NCBI GenBank assembly: GCA_950054485.1
Contig: CATLPD010000001.1
Coordinates: 480,798 to 544,797 of the forward strand
Length of the DNA stretch: 64,000 nt
Source: an uncultured Alphaproteobacteria bacterium
GTDB lineage: Bacteria > Pseudomonadota > Alphaproteobacteria > Micavibrionales > CSBR16-224
Direction: 5' to 3'
Under the pieces are notes generated by a model, which was given only the letters and a program-made list of their open reading frames with translations, had not been told where the DNA came from and searched no databases. This document shows, in pieces, positions 18,333 through 28,441 of the stretch (position 1 is the stretch's first letter; the number at the start of each line of letters is the position of its first letter). A program made the translations under genes and the position numbers.

Positions 18333-20609
18333 TTATCCGCGGTCTTGATTCATAACCTTTGTCCAGGCGGCGACGAAATCCTCGACGAATTTCTTTTCAG
18401 CGCCATCATAGGCATAAACTTCAGATACGGCGCGCAATTCGCTGTTTGACCCGAAGATCAGATCAACAGGGGTTGCGGTCCATTTTTCAGCGTTGCTTTT
18501 CGCATCATACCCACGGTAAAGGCCAACCATGCTGTCGTCCTTTTTCCATGTTGTCGACATATCCAGCAAATTGACAAAGAAATCATTTTCCAATTCATTC
18601 GTATTGTCGGTGAAAACGCCGTGCTTTGATCCGTCAAAGTTTGCGCCCAATGTGCGCATACCGCCGATCAGGGCTGTCATTTCAGGTGCAGACAGGTTTA
18701 ACAATGCCGCGCGTTCAACCATTTTTTCAGCGGGCGAACGATCGTTGCCTTTTTCAAAATAGTTGCGGAAGGCGTCAGATGTGGGCTCGAGGAATGCAAA
18801 GGATTGAACATCGGTTTGATCCTGCGTCGCATCTGTACGGCCCGGCGTGAAGGGCACATCAATATCGTGACCGGCGTTTTCTGCTGCTTTTTCAATCGCA
18901 GCAACGCCGCCCAGAACGATCATATCTGCCATCGAGATTTGAACGTCGCTCTGACCTTCGTTAAAGTCATTCTGGATTTTTTCCAGCGTGTCCAAAACCT
19001 TGTTCAGCTCGGCCGGGTTATTGATGTCCCAGTCTTTTTGCGGTGCCAGACGCAGGCGCCCGCCATTTGCACCACCGCGCATATCGGTATTGCGGTAATT
19101 GGCAGCGGCCGCCCAAGATGTGCGAACCAGTTCGGAAATTGAAAGGCCTGAATCCAGAATCTTGTCTTTCAAACCTTCAATTTGTGCACTGCTGGCCAGT
19201 GTGTAATCAGCAGTGGGTACGTTATCCTGCCACAGCAATTCCTGATCAGGCACCATACTACCCAGATAGTTCGAACGTGGCCCCAGATCGCGGTGGGTCA
19301 ATTTGAACCAGGCGCGGGCAAAGGCATCTTCGAATTCTTTCGGGTTTTCAAAGAAACGCTGCGATATTTCGCGGTACTTCGGGTCTTCCTTGAGTGCCAG
19401 ATCGGTTGTGAACATGATCGGGGCGTGGAATTTATCCTCGATATGGGCGTCAGGGACCATATTGGCGGCACTTTCGTCCGTTGGAATCCACTGAGTTGCG
19501 CCCGCAGGGCTTTTCGTTTTCTTCCATTCAAAGTTAAAGAGGTTCTGGAAGTAGTTATGCGAGAATTGCGCAGGCGTCACCGTCCACGCGCCCTCTAGGC
19601 CACTGGTAATTGTGTCGGGACCTGCACCAGATTTATAGCTGTTTTTCCAGCCAAGACCCATTTCTTCCATTTTAGCAGCTTCGGGTTCAGCGCCGACATA
19701 TTTTTTCGGATCGGCTGCGCCGTGCGCCTTACCGAATGTATGTCCGCCTGCGATCAGGGCGACGGTTTCCTCGTCATTCATTGCCATACGGCCGAATGCT
19801 TCGCGGATAGCGGCGGCAGCGGCCAGCGGATCGCTGTTTCCACCCGGGCCTTCCGGGTTAACGTAGATCAGACCCATTTGTGTCGCGCCGAACGGCTTTT
19901 CAAGACGGCCATCGGCATCACGGCGTTCAGCACCCAGCCATTCGCCTTCGGGGCCCCAATAAACATCTTCAGGCTCCCAGCCATCTTCGCGGCCACCGGC
20001 AAAACCAAGGGTTTTAAAGCCCATCGATTCCATCGCAACCGTGCCGGCCAAAGCCATCAGATCGCCCCATGAAATTTTCTCGCCGTATTTTTGTTTCAAG
20101 GGCCATAACAGGCGCGTTGCCTTATCAAGGTTTGCGTTATCCGGCCAGCTGTTCAGGGGCGCAAAACGTTGCATACCGCCATCGGCGCCGCCGCGGCCGT
20201 CAGTCACGCGGTATGTTCCCGCGCTGTGCCAGGCCATACGAATAAAGAACGGACCATAATGACCGTAATCGGCAGGCCACCAGTCCTGTGATGTTGTCAT
20301 CACCGCTTCCAGGTCCTTTTTAACCTCGTTCAGGTCAAGCGACAGGAAGGCAGTTTTATAATCGAAATCTTCGCCCATCGGGTTTGATTTCGGCGCATTT
20401 GTGCGAAGGGGTGTCAGATCCAAGCGGTTCGGCCACCAATATTCGTTATTGATTTCGGCTTTATCGGTCTTAACTGCTGCTGCGGGTTTTTCGCTTTTTG
20501 ACATTTCGCGCAATTCGGCTTTTTCCTGTGCAACGGCAGGGTGCAATAGGGCAATTGATGAAACGCCGACCGCTAGAATTGCGGTGTATAACTTGGTTTT
20601 TAAAAACAT
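18333..20609 (-). CDS. katG: Catalase-peroxidase with signal peptide
   Basis: [53 protein letters not shown]-terminal [28 protein letters not shown]. Confidence 0.96.
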   Translation of the reverse strand: MFLKTKLYTAILAVGVSSIALLHPAVAQEKAELREMSKSEKPAAAVKTDKAEINNEYWWPNRLDLTPLRTNAPKSNPMGEDFDYKTAFLSLDLNEVKKDLEAVMTTSQDWWPADYGHYGPFFIRMAWHSAGTYRVTDGRGGADGGMQRFAPLNSWPDNANLDKATRLLWPLKQKYGEKISWGDLMALAGTVAMESMGFKTLGFAGGREDGWEPEDVYWGPEGEWLGAERRDADGRLEKPFGATQMGLIYVNPEGPGGNSDPLAAAAAIREAFGRMAMNDEETVALIAGGHTFGKAHGAADPKKYVGAEPEAAKMEEMGLGWKNSYKSGAGPDTITSGLEGAWTVTPAQFSHNYFQNLFNFEWKKTKSPAGATQWIPTDESAANMVPDAHIEDKFHAPIMFTTDLALKEDPKYREISQRFFENPKEFEDAFARAWFKLTHRDLGPRSNYLGSMVPDQELLWQDNVPTADYTLASSAQIEGLKDKILDSGLSISELVRTSWAAAANYRNTDMRGGANGGRLRLAPQKDWDINNPAELNKVLDTLEKIQNDFNEGQSDVQISMADMIVLGGVAAIEKAAENAGHDIDVPFTPGRTDATQDQTDVQSFAFLEPTSDAFRNYFEKGNDRSPAEKMVERAALLNLSAPEMTALIGGMRTLGANFDGSKHGVFTDNTNELENDFFVNLLDMSTTWKKDDSMVGLYRGYDAKSNAEKWTATPVDLIFGSNSELRAVSEVYAYDGAEKKFVEDFVAAWTKVMNQDRG

Positions 20610-20694
20610 TTTTTATCTCCTGATATGAAGTTGGAATACTATCTGTACGATAAAAAGGATAATGAAATGTTGATAAAAAGAAATAATATTATTT

Positions 20695-20844
20695 CTATTG
20701 GTCCGATAGGTTTTTATTATGGGCGCAGCGTTTCGAACAATAGATAACATTATCCCAATCGCGTTCCCATTTTTTGCGCCAGGCAAACGGCTTTTTGCAC
20801 ACAGGGCATATTTTTGTTGGTAGATTTTCTTTTTTATGGGCCAT
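20695..20844 (-). CDS. DUF2256-type zinc-ribbon mini-protein
   Basis: [49 protein letters not shown]: [28 protein letters not shown] signature. Not in ORF track (49 aa). Confidence 0.88.
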   Translation of the reverse strand: MAHKKENLPTKICPVCKKPFAWRKKWERDWDNVIYCSKRCAHNKNLSDQ

Positions 20845-20978
20845 AGGTCATCATAACAGAATAAAGCGCAAAGTCGCCCCGCAAATATACCTTGAAATAT
20901 ATTCCAAAATACATTGACATAATTATTGAAATTTAGTAGTTATTTTTATAGTTTATTAATATACAAGGTCACTTTGTC

Positions 20979-21503
20979 ATGAAAAAAACAAGCCTGAAAA
21001 GTAAATTCCGTCAATTCACCGCACGTCGCGTGCCGGATAATCAACGCGTTCACATTGGTGTGCACGGCAGTTCCGTTGCGGGTATTGTGGTGGGCGTGCC
21101 GCTGACATTTGTTGATGGAGGATTCACTTTCGTATCCTCAATGCTTACATTTTTTGGTACGGGAATTTCGGCTGCAGCCCATGGGGATGCCGGTGCTTTT
21201 TATCATTCAGATGCTTACAAGGGTCATTTTGATTTTAATGGTGAAAAATATTATTTGGGTAAAAACCAATATGTCGCTTTGTCCAAACTGCAGAAAAAGA
21301 TAGAGGCCTCAAAGAAAAAATTTGAAAAAGCCAAAACCGATAAAGAGGCTTTGAAATATAAAAACAAAATTCAGAAATTGATTGATCATCAGAAAGACAT
21401 TTTGATGACAGCGAATGTTAGAACAACGCCTGAGGTACGTACAGTCACAACGCTGGATTCGGATTATAATCTACCGAAAAAACCACAGCCAAAACCCAAT
21501 TAA
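20979..21503 (+). CDS. Hypothetical protein
   Basis: 174-aa ORF with central hydrophobic segment and Lys-rich coiled-coil C-terminus. Confidence 0.55.
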   Translation: MKKTSLKSKFRQFTARRVPDNQRVHIGVHGSSVAGIVVGVPLTFVDGGFTFVSSMLTFFGTGISAAAHGDAGAFYHSDAYKGHFDFNGEKYYLGKNQYVALSKLQKKIEASKKKFEKAKTDKEALKYKNKIQKLIDHQKDILMTANVRTTPEVRTVTTLDSDYNLPKKPQPKPN

Positions 21504-23038
21504 ACGCAATCGCCGTTTTTCATCGCTTTGAAAAAGCGGTCGGCGTCGGATTCGATCATATGTTTTTTCTCGTCATCCATTTTGCCAAGCGTGCGATAGG
21601 TATGGCCCAGACGATGGTTGCCCTTTAACCGGTCCTGATGACGGATAAAGAAATCCCAGTAAAGATAATTGAACGGGCAGGCTTTCGGCCCGTTTTTCTT
21701 GGTAACGCTGTAGCTGCAGTTTTTGCAGTAATCCGACATACGGTTGATATAGGCGCCGCTGGCGGCATAGGGTTTGCTGGCAAGATACCCGCCGTCAGCA
21801 TATAAAATCATGCCCGTCACATTCGGCATTTCAACCCATTCATAGGCATCGGCATAAACAATGAGATACCATTCATTGACCTGTTTGACATCCAGCCCTG
21901 CGAGCAGGGCAAAATTGCCCAGCACCATCAAACGCTGGATATGGTGGGCATAGGCGTTTTCTTTGGTCTCCAGAACACATTGGCGCATGCAGTTCATTTT
22001 GGTTTCGCCCGACCAGAAAAGCCACGGCAGATCCCGTTGTGCATGCAGATGGTTTTTATGGGCATAATCGGGCATTTCCAACCAATAGATACCGCGCACA
22101 TATTCGCGCCAGCCGAGAATCTGGCGAATGAAGCCTTCGACCGCATTTAACGGTGCATCGTCTTCGTAATAGGCCTTTTCAGCCTTTTGAATAACTTCCA
22201 GTGGGTTTAGCAGCCCGCAGTTGATATAAAAGCTGAGGTGCGAATGATACATCCAGGGTTCGCCCTGCACCATCGCATCCTGAAAATCACCGAATTTTGA
22301 CAGCCGCTCGTCGATAAATTTATTCAGCGCATATAGCGCTTGATCACGCGTGACGGCAAAAAAGAACGGTTCGATATCACCGAAATGATCATCGAATTTT
22401 TCCGCAACCAATTTAATGACATCCTGCGTGATATCGTCGGTCTGCGCGTGATAGGTTGCAGGCACGGCCATATTGTCCTTGGGGGGCTTGCGGTTTTCCT
22501 TGTCAAAATTCCATTTGCCGCCGACCGGCTTATCGCCATCCATCAGGATATTGTGTTTGCGACGCATTTCACGATAGAAAAATTCCATGCGCAGTTCCTT
22601 GCGTCCCTCTGCCCATTTTTGGAATTCTTCGTGCGTTGCAAGGAAACGATCGTCAGCTTTGATTTCGACATCAACCCCGAATTTTCCGGCCCATTTTTTC
22701 ATGTCTTCCAGAACGCGGTATTCCGCCGCCTCGGTTACAATGATCTTGTCAAAATCATATTGTTTTAAAATGCGTTCGACCTCGCCCGTAAAGGACCCGG
22801 CATTATCGGCATCATCCAGTTTGGTGTAATGGATATTATAGCCGTCATCTTTCATGTCTTTTGCAAAATGGCGCATCGCTGAAAACAGAAAAGCGATTTT
22901 CTTTTTATGATGCTTGACGTATTTGGTTTCATCATGAACCTCGCACATCAGGATGACGTCATTGTCTTTATCAAAATCGCTCAGTGATGAAATATCGCGT
23001 GATAATTGATCGCCGAGTATGACCGTCAGTTTTTTCAT
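21500..23038 (-). CDS. Cryptochrome/photolyase family protein, FeS-BCP / (6-4)-photolyase type
   Basis: LGDQLSRDISSL, EAAEYRVLEDM, ILGWREYVRGIYW, and Cys set CMRQC...YCKNCSYSVTKKNGPKACPFNYLYWDFF for a 4Fe-4S cluster. Confidence 0.93.
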   Translation of the reverse strand: MKKLTVILGDQLSRDISSLSDFDKDNDVILMCEVHDETKYVKHHKKKIAFLFSAMRHFAKDMKDDGYNIHYTKLDDADNAGSFTGEVERILKQYDFDKIIVTEAAEYRVLEDMKKWAGKFGVDVEIKADDRFLATHEEFQKWAEGRKELRMEFFYREMRRKHNILMDGDKPVGGKWNFDKENRKPPKDNMAVPATYHAQTDDITQDVIKLVAEKFDDHFGDIEPFFFAVTRDQALYALNKFIDERLSKFGDFQDAMVQGEPWMYHSHLSFYINCGLLNPLEVIQKAEKAYYEDDAPLNAVEGFIRQILGWREYVRGIYWLEMPDYAHKNHLHAQRDLPWLFWSGETKMNCMRQCVLETKENAYAHHIQRLMVLGNFALLAGLDVKQVNEWYLIVYADAYEWVEMPNVTGMILYADGGYLASKPYAASGAYINRMSDYCKNCSYSVTKKNGPKACPFNYLYWDFFIRHQDRLKGNHRLGHTYRTLGKMDDEKKHMIESDADRFFKAMKNGDCV

Positions 23039-23565
23039 TTATCTTTGTTCTGATCCTGATTGACAAATATCAATTCATTTGTATCAAAGCCAAGCGCCTT
23101 TGATTGCGCTTTAAAATCATCAATCACAGCCTGATCGATTTCAGGCGTGCGTGATAATAACCAAAGATACGATGTATCGGGGCCCGAGATAAAGGCATAA
23201 TTATAATTGTCCTGATCCAGATCAAAAATCACGTATGATCCGTAAAAAGGCCCGAAGAATGAAACCTTAAGGTGGCCTGTTGATTTATCGCCGACGAATT
23301 TCGCTGTGCCCTCCGCACTTTCCCATTCGCCAGAGCTGACATTATAGCCCTTGTTCACAACCTTGATGCTGCCGTCTTCATTCATGCTGTATTGGGCGGT
23401 GACGTTATCAAGTCCGGCCTCGAACCGGTGATCAAGGCGCGCAATTTCATACCAGGTGCCGAGGTATCGGTTTGCATCAAAATTCTGAACAGGTTCAACA
23501 CCGTCCGGTTTGCCTGTACAGGCCGCCAAAAACAGCAGGGGGATAAGATATAAAAATTTGCGCAT
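23035..23565 (-). CDS. Lipocalin family lipoprotein (Blc-like)
   Basis: Lipobox LAAC; FDANRYLGTWYEIARLDHRFE; overlaps photolyase start by 4 nt. Confidence 0.93.
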   Translation of the reverse strand: MRKFLYLIPLLFLAACTGKPDGVEPVQNFDANRYLGTWYEIARLDHRFEAGLDNVTAQYSMNEDGSIKVVNKGYNVSSGEWESAEGTAKFVGDKSTGHLKVSFFGPFYGSYVIFDLDQDNYNYAFISGPDTSYLWLLSRTPEIDQAVIDDFKAQSKALGFDTNELIFVNQDQNKDK

Positions 23566-23581
23566 AGATTATGTCCTTATT

Positions 23582-24133
23582 TTAATTTTCCTGTTTGCCA
23601 AACAGATGTTTTGAAATCGCGTTCCATGGTCCACCATCATATTCCCAAAGGCCAAGACCGATAATTTTAAAATCGAACGGTTCGAACTTTTCCTTCTCGG
23701 CGGCATAGACGGCCTTTGCGTGATCGGCTTTGACTTTGTTTTGAAAGGTAATATGCGCCCTGAATTTTTGCTGGTCCTGTGGGGACAGCCATGCATTCCA
23801 GATTTTGCAAAGGCTTGATCTGATTTCAACCAATTCAGCGTATTCAATTTGATAGGCAGATCCAAAACCCATGAACATGATATCGGTGGCGCGCGCGTTT
23901 AAAGGGGCTTGGTGGGTGCAGATGTGATCCAGATGTTTTGCAATATCGCCCGATTCTTCGCCGGGTAGTTTGTGAAACAGGGTGATATGGGCATCCAGAT
24001 AGTTGCGTTCGGGCGGGAAATACCGCGTGCGTTGATCGTTGAAAAACCTTTGTGCATCGGGGTCGATCAGGGCTGTCAGGATAAGAGGTTTCATATCGAT
24101 ATAAATATATAACTGATTTATAGGCCTGCGCAA
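23582..24133 (-). CDS. 2'-5' RNA ligase / cyclic phosphodiesterase-like (2H) protein
   Basis: HITLFHKLPG and HITFQNKVK give the two H-x-T/S motifs. Confidence 0.82.
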   Translation of the reverse strand: MRRPINQLYIYIDMKPLILTALIDPDAQRFFNDQRTRYFPPERNYLDAHITLFHKLPGEESGDIAKHLDHICTHQAPLNARATDIMFMGFGSAYQIEYAELVEIRSSLCKIWNAWLSPQDQQKFRAHITFQNKVKADHAKAVYAAEKEKFEPFDFKIIGLGLWEYDGGPWNAISKHLFGKQEN

Positions 24134-24204
24134 TTAAAGCTTGACTCGGAATATTATTATGTCTAGTCTATTTTCGATAACATTAAATCGTCAGGAGTCT
24201 CGAA

Positions 24205-25074
24205 ATGGGAATAAAATTATCAAACCCTCTAAAATCCATCTTTTTGGCTAGTGCTTTGTCAATAACCGCTGTTCCCGTATCGGCCATGGCGCAGGAAAAA
24301 CCGGCAGAAGAACAAACTGTCGAAGAAAACGGTAACGAAACAACGACGACAACAACAAATGCGAATGATAATACTGCCGCACAGGAAGAAGATGTTCCGC
24401 TATACGAAATGAATTTCGAACAATTGCTGGAAAAGAAAAACGGCAATCACGCCGAAGCGTGGGAAATATATGAATTCTATCAGTTGCGCCGCATCGAACT
24501 GGATACAGGCGTTACGCAGGAAAGCGTTGATGCGCTGATTACAGAAATTGAAATCCTGGAAAGCATTGATTCAACCCGCCCCATTACACTGGTTATCAAT
24601 TCAGGGGGCGGTTCGGTTTATGACGGTTTGCGTTTGATTAATGCGATGGCGACCAGCCCGTGCCAGATCCATACGCAAGTTGACGGTATGGCCGCATCCA
24701 TGGCGGCCGTAATCCTGATTGCAGGTGACGAGCGTTCGGCCACGCCGGAATCGCGCGTGATGATTCATCAGGTTGCAGCAGGTGCCAGCGGGCAGGTTGA
24801 TCGTATGGAGCATACCCTGAACCATGTCAATGGCTTGCAGGATGATTTGTTTGACATCATCTCAAGAAATACGGGCCTGAGCATGACAGATGTGCGTCGT
24901 TTGGCATCGCAGGATGTCTTTTATGACGGTGAAGAATCAATCCGTCTTGGCTTTATCGACAGACTGGCAGAGGGCAAGGAAGGCCGTGACCTTCGTCCGG
25001 GATCGCGCGATGTTCCAGAGGCTTATTATCCTGAAAACCGTGTGCGCGATTATTACAGAAACCAGCGCCGCTGA
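24205..25074 (+). CDS. ClpP/crotonase-fold serine protease-like protein with signal peptide
   Basis: Signal peptide ...PVSAMAQ; Thr/Asn-rich linker; INSGGGSVYDGL, DGMAASMAAVILIAGD (Ser), RVMIHQVAAG (His), DVFYDGEESIRLGFID. Confidence 0.85.
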   Translation: MGIKLSNPLKSIFLASALSITAVPVSAMAQEKPAEEQTVEENGNETTTTTTNANDNTAAQEEDVPLYEMNFEQLLEKKNGNHAEAWEIYEFYQLRRIELDTGVTQESVDALITEIEILESIDSTRPITLVINSGGGSVYDGLRLINAMATSPCQIHTQVDGMAASMAAVILIAGDERSATPESRVMIHQVAAGASGQVDRMEHTLNHVNGLQDDLFDIISRNTGLSMTDVRRLASQDVFYDGEESIRLGFIDRLAEGKEGRDLRPGSRDVPEAYYPENRVRDYYRNQRR

Positions 25075-25079
25075 TTTTT

Positions 25080-25721
25080 TTACCACTTAAGCGTATGCGC
25101 GCCGATTAATCTGCCGAACAGGCCGATAACGGCGACGGAGCCGACATAATAAACCAGAATATAAAGGGCCGAATCCTGATTGCAATGCAGGCTGTAGGCG
25201 GCGGCCATCAGTGATGACGTCAAAAATCCCGATACCATGGCCAAACGCGCAGGCTTTGTGCTGGCTGTTTTCACTAGCCAGAATTTCCACATCAGAAAAT
25301 AAGCAACCAGACCGCCGATTGTGATGGTGGTTATACATTGAATAGCATAGGAAAACATCATCAGTCTGTTTATGCTGATCATATCGGCATCCTGCGCGTA
25401 AAACTGCCAGATCAGTATGCCCAGACCCAAAAGGGCAGGCACTGCATGCCATTTCTCAGGTTTCGTATCGGGGCGTGAAAGCGATAGAACGACCATAAAG
25501 GCACTGATGGCAAGAAGAACAAAGATGCCGATTTTCCATACCAGTGTACCGTTATATAGGCTTTCGGCGAAATCAACACGCAGGCCGAAGGTGCTGATCG
25601 TAAAGAAAGCACCGGCCATCAGCATGACAGAGCATAATATATAAAGACGCGCATTTTTCAGCGGGCTGACGGGTGTCAGATTATCTACAAGGCTATCGAT
25701 TGAAAAATTTTCTTTTGTCAT
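25080..25721 (-). CDS. NrsF (DUF1109) family anti-sigma factor
   Basis: Six-TM-like protein with N-terminal SIDSLVDNLTPVSPLKNARLY; overlaps the ECF sigma gene by 4 nt, as NrsF genes do. Confidence 0.82.
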   Translation of the reverse strand: MTKENFSIDSLVDNLTPVSPLKNARLYILCSVMLMAGAFFTISTFGLRVDFAESLYNGTLVWKIGIFVLLAISAFMVVLSLSRPDTKPEKWHAVPALLGLGILIWQFYAQDADMISINRLMMFSYAIQCITTITIGGLVAYFLMWKFWLVKTASTKPARLAMVSGFLTSSLMAAAYSLHCNQDSALYILVYYVGSVAVIGLFGRLIGAHTLKW

Positions 25722-26254
25722 TCGGCAAGATCCTTTTCCAAGACGCCGCGCATGGTTTTCAGGCCGCGATGTATCATCACCTTGACGGACGATACGCTAT
25801 GCCCCGTTTTCTTGGCTGTTTCCGCGACGGTCATTTGTTTGATTTTCACCATATCAATGACTTTGGCCTGTTCTTTGGGCACGTGCCGCAGCAAACGTTC
25901 AACATCGTGACGGGCGTAAAGTCCGCTGGTGTCATCAGCCCCTGTCAGGTTATCGTCGATCTCAAGTTCGATATGTTTCAAATTCTTACGCATATAATCT
26001 ATCCATTTGTAACGGGCAACTGCCGCTATCCACGGGCCAAAAGGGCGCGAGGGCTCGTAGGTTTCCTTTTTGGTGTGAAAGGCGATTAAAGCCTCCTGCA
26101 CCAGATCATCAACGGCAGCAGGGTGAATGCGGTTTGTATAATAGGCTGTCAGCCATTGTTGCAATTCACCCAAAAGCCGGCGATAGGCACTCTTATCACC
26201 CTCCAATGTTTTACGGGCCCATTCGTCCCAGTTCTGACTATTATACGTAGACAT
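25718..26254 (-). CDS. ECF sigma factor (SigF/NrsF-associated type)
   Basis: DDLVQEALIAFHTKKETYEPSRPFGPWIAAVARYKWIDYMRK; ETAKKTGHSVSSVKVMIHRGLKTMR. Confidence 0.92.
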   Translation of the reverse strand: MSTYNSQNWDEWARKTLEGDKSAYRRLLGELQQWLTAYYTNRIHPAAVDDLVQEALIAFHTKKETYEPSRPFGPWIAAVARYKWIDYMRKNLKHIELEIDDNLTGADDTSGLYARHDVERLLRHVPKEQAKVIDMVKIKQMTVAETAKKTGHSVSSVKVMIHRGLKTMRGVLEKDLAE

Positions 26255-26269
26255 GTGCCCTTAGGTTAC
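26244..26269 (-). promoter_or_regulatory. GTAACC-N16-CGTA motif at the 5' end of the ECF sigma gene
   Basis: Minus strand GTAACC (26269-26264), 16-nt spacer, CGTA (26247-26244). The -10-like part overlaps the first codons of the predicted ORF. Confidence 0.4.
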
Positions 26270-26388
26270 AGTTTGACATGTTTTTTATTTATTCTATTTG
26301 ACCTTTTAAGAGATAAAAAGAAAAAGATCTTTCAAAGCACAGGGGGATCGACTATTTTCTTTTAAAGATCATAAAGGGCCATAGACCG

Positions 26389-27660
26389 GTGACAAAAACA
26401 AAAACAGCCATTATTGGCAGCGGAATATCGGGGCTGGGCGCTGCCTATTGCCTGTCTAAAACAGATGATATCACCGTTTTCGAAAAGAAATCCTATACAG
26501 GCGGGCATGCCCGCACGGTGGATGTCAAAGATGGGCAAAATGTTATTCCGGTCGATACGGGCTTTATCGTTTTTAACAAACAGAATTATCCGAATTTTCT
26601 AAAACTATTGAATTATTTTGACGTACCCTATGCCAAAAGCAACATGTCCTTTGGGGTCAGTATCGGTAGGGGTGCGGTTGAATATTGCTCGAAACATATT
26701 CTGGCGCAAAAACGCAATCTGCTGCGTCCCGCCTTTTGGCGCATGCTGGCCGATATTATAAAGTTCAATAAAAAATCGCACGCATTTATCGATGGGCCGG
26801 CCAGTGATATTTCGCTGGGGGAATATCTGGACCAGATCAATATGGGCCCTTGGTTTCGTAACTATTATATTCAGGCGATGGGCGCTGCGATCTGGAGTTC
26901 ATCGACACAATCAATTCTGGATTATCCCGCCAAAACCTTTTTGCAGTTTTTTAATAATCACGGCCTGCTGGCGACAGATAATCATTTACAATGGTATACG
27001 ATTTTGGGTGGCAGCCGCAGTTATGTCGAAAAACTGAAAGATAGCATCAATCAAAATATAAAATTGAATTGCGGGGTCAGCGAGGTATCACGTCAGGATA
27101 ACAAAGTGATTATCCTAGATGAACATGGTGTCAGTCATGAATTTGACCGTGTCGTTTTTGCAAGTCACGCCGACCAGACCGTTGCAATGGCCGATGATTT
27201 ATCAGCACGAGAGCTTGAAATTCTGTCGGCCTTTAAATATCAGCGCAATAAAACAGTGCTGCACAGTGACCATAGCTTTATGCCGAAACGTAAAAAAGCA
27301 TGGGCCAGCTGGGTTTATTTGTCTGAAGGTTTGAAGGGTGACGCGCGCGTATCCCTGACCTATTGGATGAATAATTTGCAGCCGCTGAACACATCGCTGC
27401 CGATTTTAAATACGATGAATCCCGATCTGGACCCTGATGAATCTACGGTGCAGGACCGATGTGAATTTTCGCATCCGCTGTTCAATCACGATGCTGTCGA
27501 AAATCAGCACAAGATCAATGATATTCAGGGTTTGGGAAATTATTGGTACTGTGGGGCGTGGCAAGGCTATGGCTTTCATGAAGACGGGTTGAAAAGTGCG
27601 CTTGAAATGGTGCGAAAGATGGGTGGAAGAATTCCCTTTGACGATGCATCAGATCATTGA
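26389..27660 (+). CDS. FAD-dependent amine-oxidase-like oxidoreductase
   Basis: AIIGSGISGLGAAYCLSK...FEKKSYTGGHARTVDV; GTG start; YCGAWQGYGFHEDGLKSAL. Confidence 0.92.
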   Translation: MTKTKTAIIGSGISGLGAAYCLSKTDDITVFEKKSYTGGHARTVDVKDGQNVIPVDTGFIVFNKQNYPNFLKLLNYFDVPYAKSNMSFGVSIGRGAVEYCSKHILAQKRNLLRPAFWRMLADIIKFNKKSHAFIDGPASDISLGEYLDQINMGPWFRNYYIQAMGAAIWSSSTQSILDYPAKTFLQFFNNHGLLATDNHLQWYTILGGSRSYVEKLKDSINQNIKLNCGVSEVSRQDNKVIILDEHGVSHEFDRVVFASHADQTVAMADDLSARELEILSAFKYQRNKTVLHSDHSFMPKRKKAWASWVYLSEGLKGDARVSLTYWMNNLQPLNTSLPILNTMNPDLDPDESTVQDRCEFSHPLFNHDAVENQHKINDIQGLGNYWYCGAWQGYGFHEDGLKSALEMVRKMGGRIPFDDASDH

Positions 27661-28441
27661 AACCAAAGTTATGCATGCCCGCCTGTTCCCGAAGGTCAAC
27701 AGGTTTGCCTATAAAGGCTATTATCTGGCGCTGAATTTGGATGAAATGGATGATTGTCCGATTGCGGTTAACCGCGTATCTTTTCTGTCTTTTCATACCA
27801 AAGATCATAAGGCTGAAAATGCATTGGCTTTAAAAGAAAATATCAAAAAAACGCTGGCCGCATTTGATATTCATTTAGACGGAAAAATTATTCTGGTCTG
27901 TATGCCGCGCGTGGCGGGTTACGTTTTTAACCCGGTCAGTTTCTTTTTATGTTTTGATGACCAAGATCAATTGCACGCCTATGTTGCCGAGGTGCATAAC
28001 ACATTCGGCGAACGGCATTTTTATGTCTGCGCCCACAAGGACGGACGCGTGATTTCAGATAAAGATATTTTAAAGGGGCAAAAGGTTTTTCATGTTTCGC
28101 CGTTTCTGGAACGCGAGGGGCATTATCAATTCCGCATATCATACGCTGGCGATTCAGCCGGGTTCTGGATTGATTATTATGATGCAGACGGGAATAAAAA
28201 GCTGATCACATCGCTGCTGGGTAAACGAAAGCCGATGAGTAAAAAAACATTGATGATGGCTGGTTTTAAATATCCGTTCATCACGCTGAAAACGATTTTG
28301 CTGATCCATTGGCAGGCGGCAAAACTATGGTTCAAAAAAATAAAATTTATTCCGAATCCGCCGCAGTCCGACCCGAAGGTAACAGGAACCATGGATGATG
28401 CAGATCGTATGAAGAACGACGAAAGGGAAACCGATGCATAA
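27644..28441 (+). CDS. DUF1365 family protein
   Basis: VMHARLFPKVNRFAYKGYYLALNLDE, PRVAGYVFNPVSFFLCFD, EVHNTFGERHFYV. Start at MHQIIETK preferred over the ORF-track start 27596. Confidence 0.93.
   Translation: MHQIIETKVMHARLFPKVNRFAYKGYYLALNLDEMDDCPIAVNRVSFLSFHTKDHKAENALALKENIKKTLAAFDIHLDGKIILVCMPRVAGYVFNPVSFFLCFDDQDQLHAYVAEVHNTFGERHFYVCAHKDGRVISDKDILKGQKVFHVSPFLEREGHYQFRISYAGDSAGFWIDYYDADGNKKLITSLLGKRKPMSKKTLMMAGFKYPFITLKTILLIHWQAAKLWFKKIKFIPNPPQSDPKVTGTMDDADRMKNDERETDA

Noticed and set aside
28381-28410. GTAAC at 28383 as a fourth ECF promoter
   Set aside because: Inside the DUF1365 coding region and no CGTA/CGAA at N16 (sequence there is GCAG).
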